Shown in pieces: positions 5,741 through 6,550 of a DNA stretch of 6,550 bases (the first letter of the stretch is position 1; the number at the start of each line of letters is the position of its first letter). This DNA comes from Gammaproteobacteria bacterium (GTDB lineage: Bacteria; Pseudomonadota; Gammaproteobacteria; Coxiellales; Coxiellaceae). The stretch spans positions 1-6,550 of the forward strand of contig JAJFJO010000132.1 of the NCBI GenBank assembly GCA_021774015.1, written 5' to 3'. The translations under genes were made by a program, and so were the position numbers. The notes beneath the pieces are model-generated. The model made no database searches. It saw nothing but the letters and a program-made list of their open reading frames with translations, and was not told where the DNA came from.

Positions 5741-6550
5741 ATGCCAAAACAACAAAGTGAGCAAGAATATGATGTGACAGGCGACGGCAGTTGCTTGTTT
5801 TATGCGGTGATGTTTAGCGTGCTTCTGCCAGTTCTTAAGGATGCTGCTGCCTTTAAGAAACGCTTTACTCAGTTGTTTGGTAGGAGCAATAAGCCTGGCT
5901 TAGAAGACTTTAAACAAGAGCTTTTACAGTATAAAGGCGAATCTAATTTTTTCGTGGGGTTAAAGGAGAGAGCACCACAGTTTGAAGTGTTAGTCGATAT
6001 TGACTTTCGCCAGAATGTGGTGCGTTTTATGCAAGCGCATAAAGCAGATTTTTTAGGGTTTTTTTCTGAGGGTGCTGATAGTTTTAAAGCGCGCATGGAT
6101 TCAGTAATACAGCCTAAAGTGTGGGGCGGGCAAACAGAAATTGAAGCGATCAGTCGGCTGTTACACATCCAAATTCAAGTAAAAGAAAAACAAGCAGATG
6201 GGAGTTGGAGGGATTCGGCATTTCATGGTAAAGATTTGAGTTATGATACAGCTATTACTTTGGGATTCACGTCTGCCGGTGGTGGTGCCGGCGCCATCAA
6301 CAATCACTATCATTTCTTTATGGATCCACAGGTATTGTTGGGAGTGGCACCTTCATCAGCAGCTGCTAGTGCGGGTGGCAAAGCGGAAGTAGATGGCTCT
6401 CAAGCAGTAACATCTGCATCAAATAAGTCAAGTGATTCTCATTCTTCAATTGCTGGTTCAAGTTTAAGCGAAAGTTCAAAATTTGAAGATTTTTTTCCTG
6501 ATATTAGTTTTCAAAAAAGACTCCAAGAACTAACTGATTTACTTATTGAA
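5741..6550 (+). CDS. OTU-family cysteine protease (putative deubiquitinase), 3'-truncated by the window
   Basis: The frame is open for 270 codons to the window edge. Three OTU landmarks occur in order. The Cys box is DVTGDGSCLFYAV at residues 11-23, with D15-G16-S17-C18 and nucleophile Cys18. The central box is WGGQTEIEAISRLLHIQIQV at 128-147, matching the family's WGG-x-x-E-[LI]-x-A-[LI]-S pattern. The His box is NNHYHFF at 187-193, with His189 as the likely general base. OTU enzymes cleave ubiquitin chains; in bacteria they are typically injected effectors that act in eukaryotic host cells. The domain covers about residues 10-195 and starts almost at the N-terminus, leaving no room for a signal peptide. 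A Gly/Ala segment (178-185) sits just before the His box. The position two after the His is His191, where many OTUs have Asp or Asn. Residues 203-246 form a Ser/Ala-rich linker, and a further domain seems to begin near 247. Family assignment is strong; substrate and secretion route are inferred. Confidence 0.88.
   Translation, partial: MPKQQSEQEYDVTGDGSCLFYAVMFSVLLPVLKDAAAFKKRFTQLFGRSNKPGLEDFKQELLQYKGESNFFVGLKERAPQFEVLVDIDFRQNVVRFMQAHKADFLGFFSEGADSFKARMDSVIQPKVWGGQTEIEAISRLLHIQIQVKEKQADGSWRDSAFHGKDLSYDTAITLGFTSAGGGAGAINNHYHFFMDPQVLLGVAPSSAAASAGGKAEVDGSQAVTSASNKSSDSHSSIAGSSLSESSKFEDFFPDISFQKRLQELTDLLIE
6347..6478 (+). other. Ser/Ala-rich interdomain linker of the OTU protein
   Basis: Residues 203-246 are dominated by Ser, Ala and Gly with few bulky hydrophobics (for example SSAAASAGGKAE and SNKSSDSHSSIAGSSL), so this part is probably disordered. 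It separates the OTU domain from a region that becomes helical from about residue 247 (FEDFF, then QKRLQELTDLLIE). It points to a multidomain protein whose C-terminal part lies beyond the window. Confidence 0.7.

Noticed and set aside
5869..6168. 99-codon minus-strand open frame opposite the OTU gene
   Set aside because: The plus strand carries the OTU motifs across this span; the antisense frame shows no domain and no start signal.
1..6550. CRISPR array, tRNA, rRNA, transposase or insertion-sequence ends
   Set aside because: No regularly spaced repeats, no cloverleaf-like segment, no transposase-like protein and no long terminal inverted repeats were seen on either strand.

Overview
The window reads as chromosomal DNA from a gammaproteobacterium. 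The first gene is a clear bacterial release factor 2 (prfB) that aligns colinearly with the E. coli protein over 289 residues with no length difference. The last gene is an OTU-type cysteine protease, a fold whose usual substrates are eukaryotic ubiquitin conjugates. Together with the AT-rich composition of the middle gene, this suggests a host-associated or intracellular lineage, for example the Legionellales (Legionella/Coxiella-like bacteria). That assignment is an inference; nothing in the sequence fixes the genus.

Layout, all genes on the + strand: (1) positions 1-870, the 3' four-fifths of prfB, cut by the window edge. (2) Positions 871-1212, a 342-base gap with a weak hairpin terminator just after prfB, several more inverted repeats, a good sigma70-like promoter (GTTACA, 17 bases, TATAAT), a perfect 13-base dyad just downstream of its predicted start, and a ribosome binding site. 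(3) Positions 1213-5517, one very long gene for a 1434-residue protein that I do not recognise. It looks like a nearly all-helical solenoid with a GC-rich, tandemly duplicated Ala/Gly/Ser segment near its C-terminus. (4) Positions 5518-5740, a 223-base gap with a weak candidate promoter; its first 43 codons remain open in the frame of the preceding gene. (5) Positions 5741-6550, the first 270 codons of an OTU protease gene that runs off the window, with recognisable Cys and His boxes and a Ser/Ala-rich linker after the catalytic domain.

The prfB gene is housekeeping. The two genes after it look like accessory cargo placed downstream of prfB, where lysS commonly lies in gammaproteobacteria such as E. 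coli. The helical giant and the OTU protein share unusual Gly/Ala/Ser-rich segments, are co-oriented and adjacent, and may be secreted effectors acting in the same host process. That pairing is the most interesting hypothesis here and rests on context, not on a recognised secretion signal.
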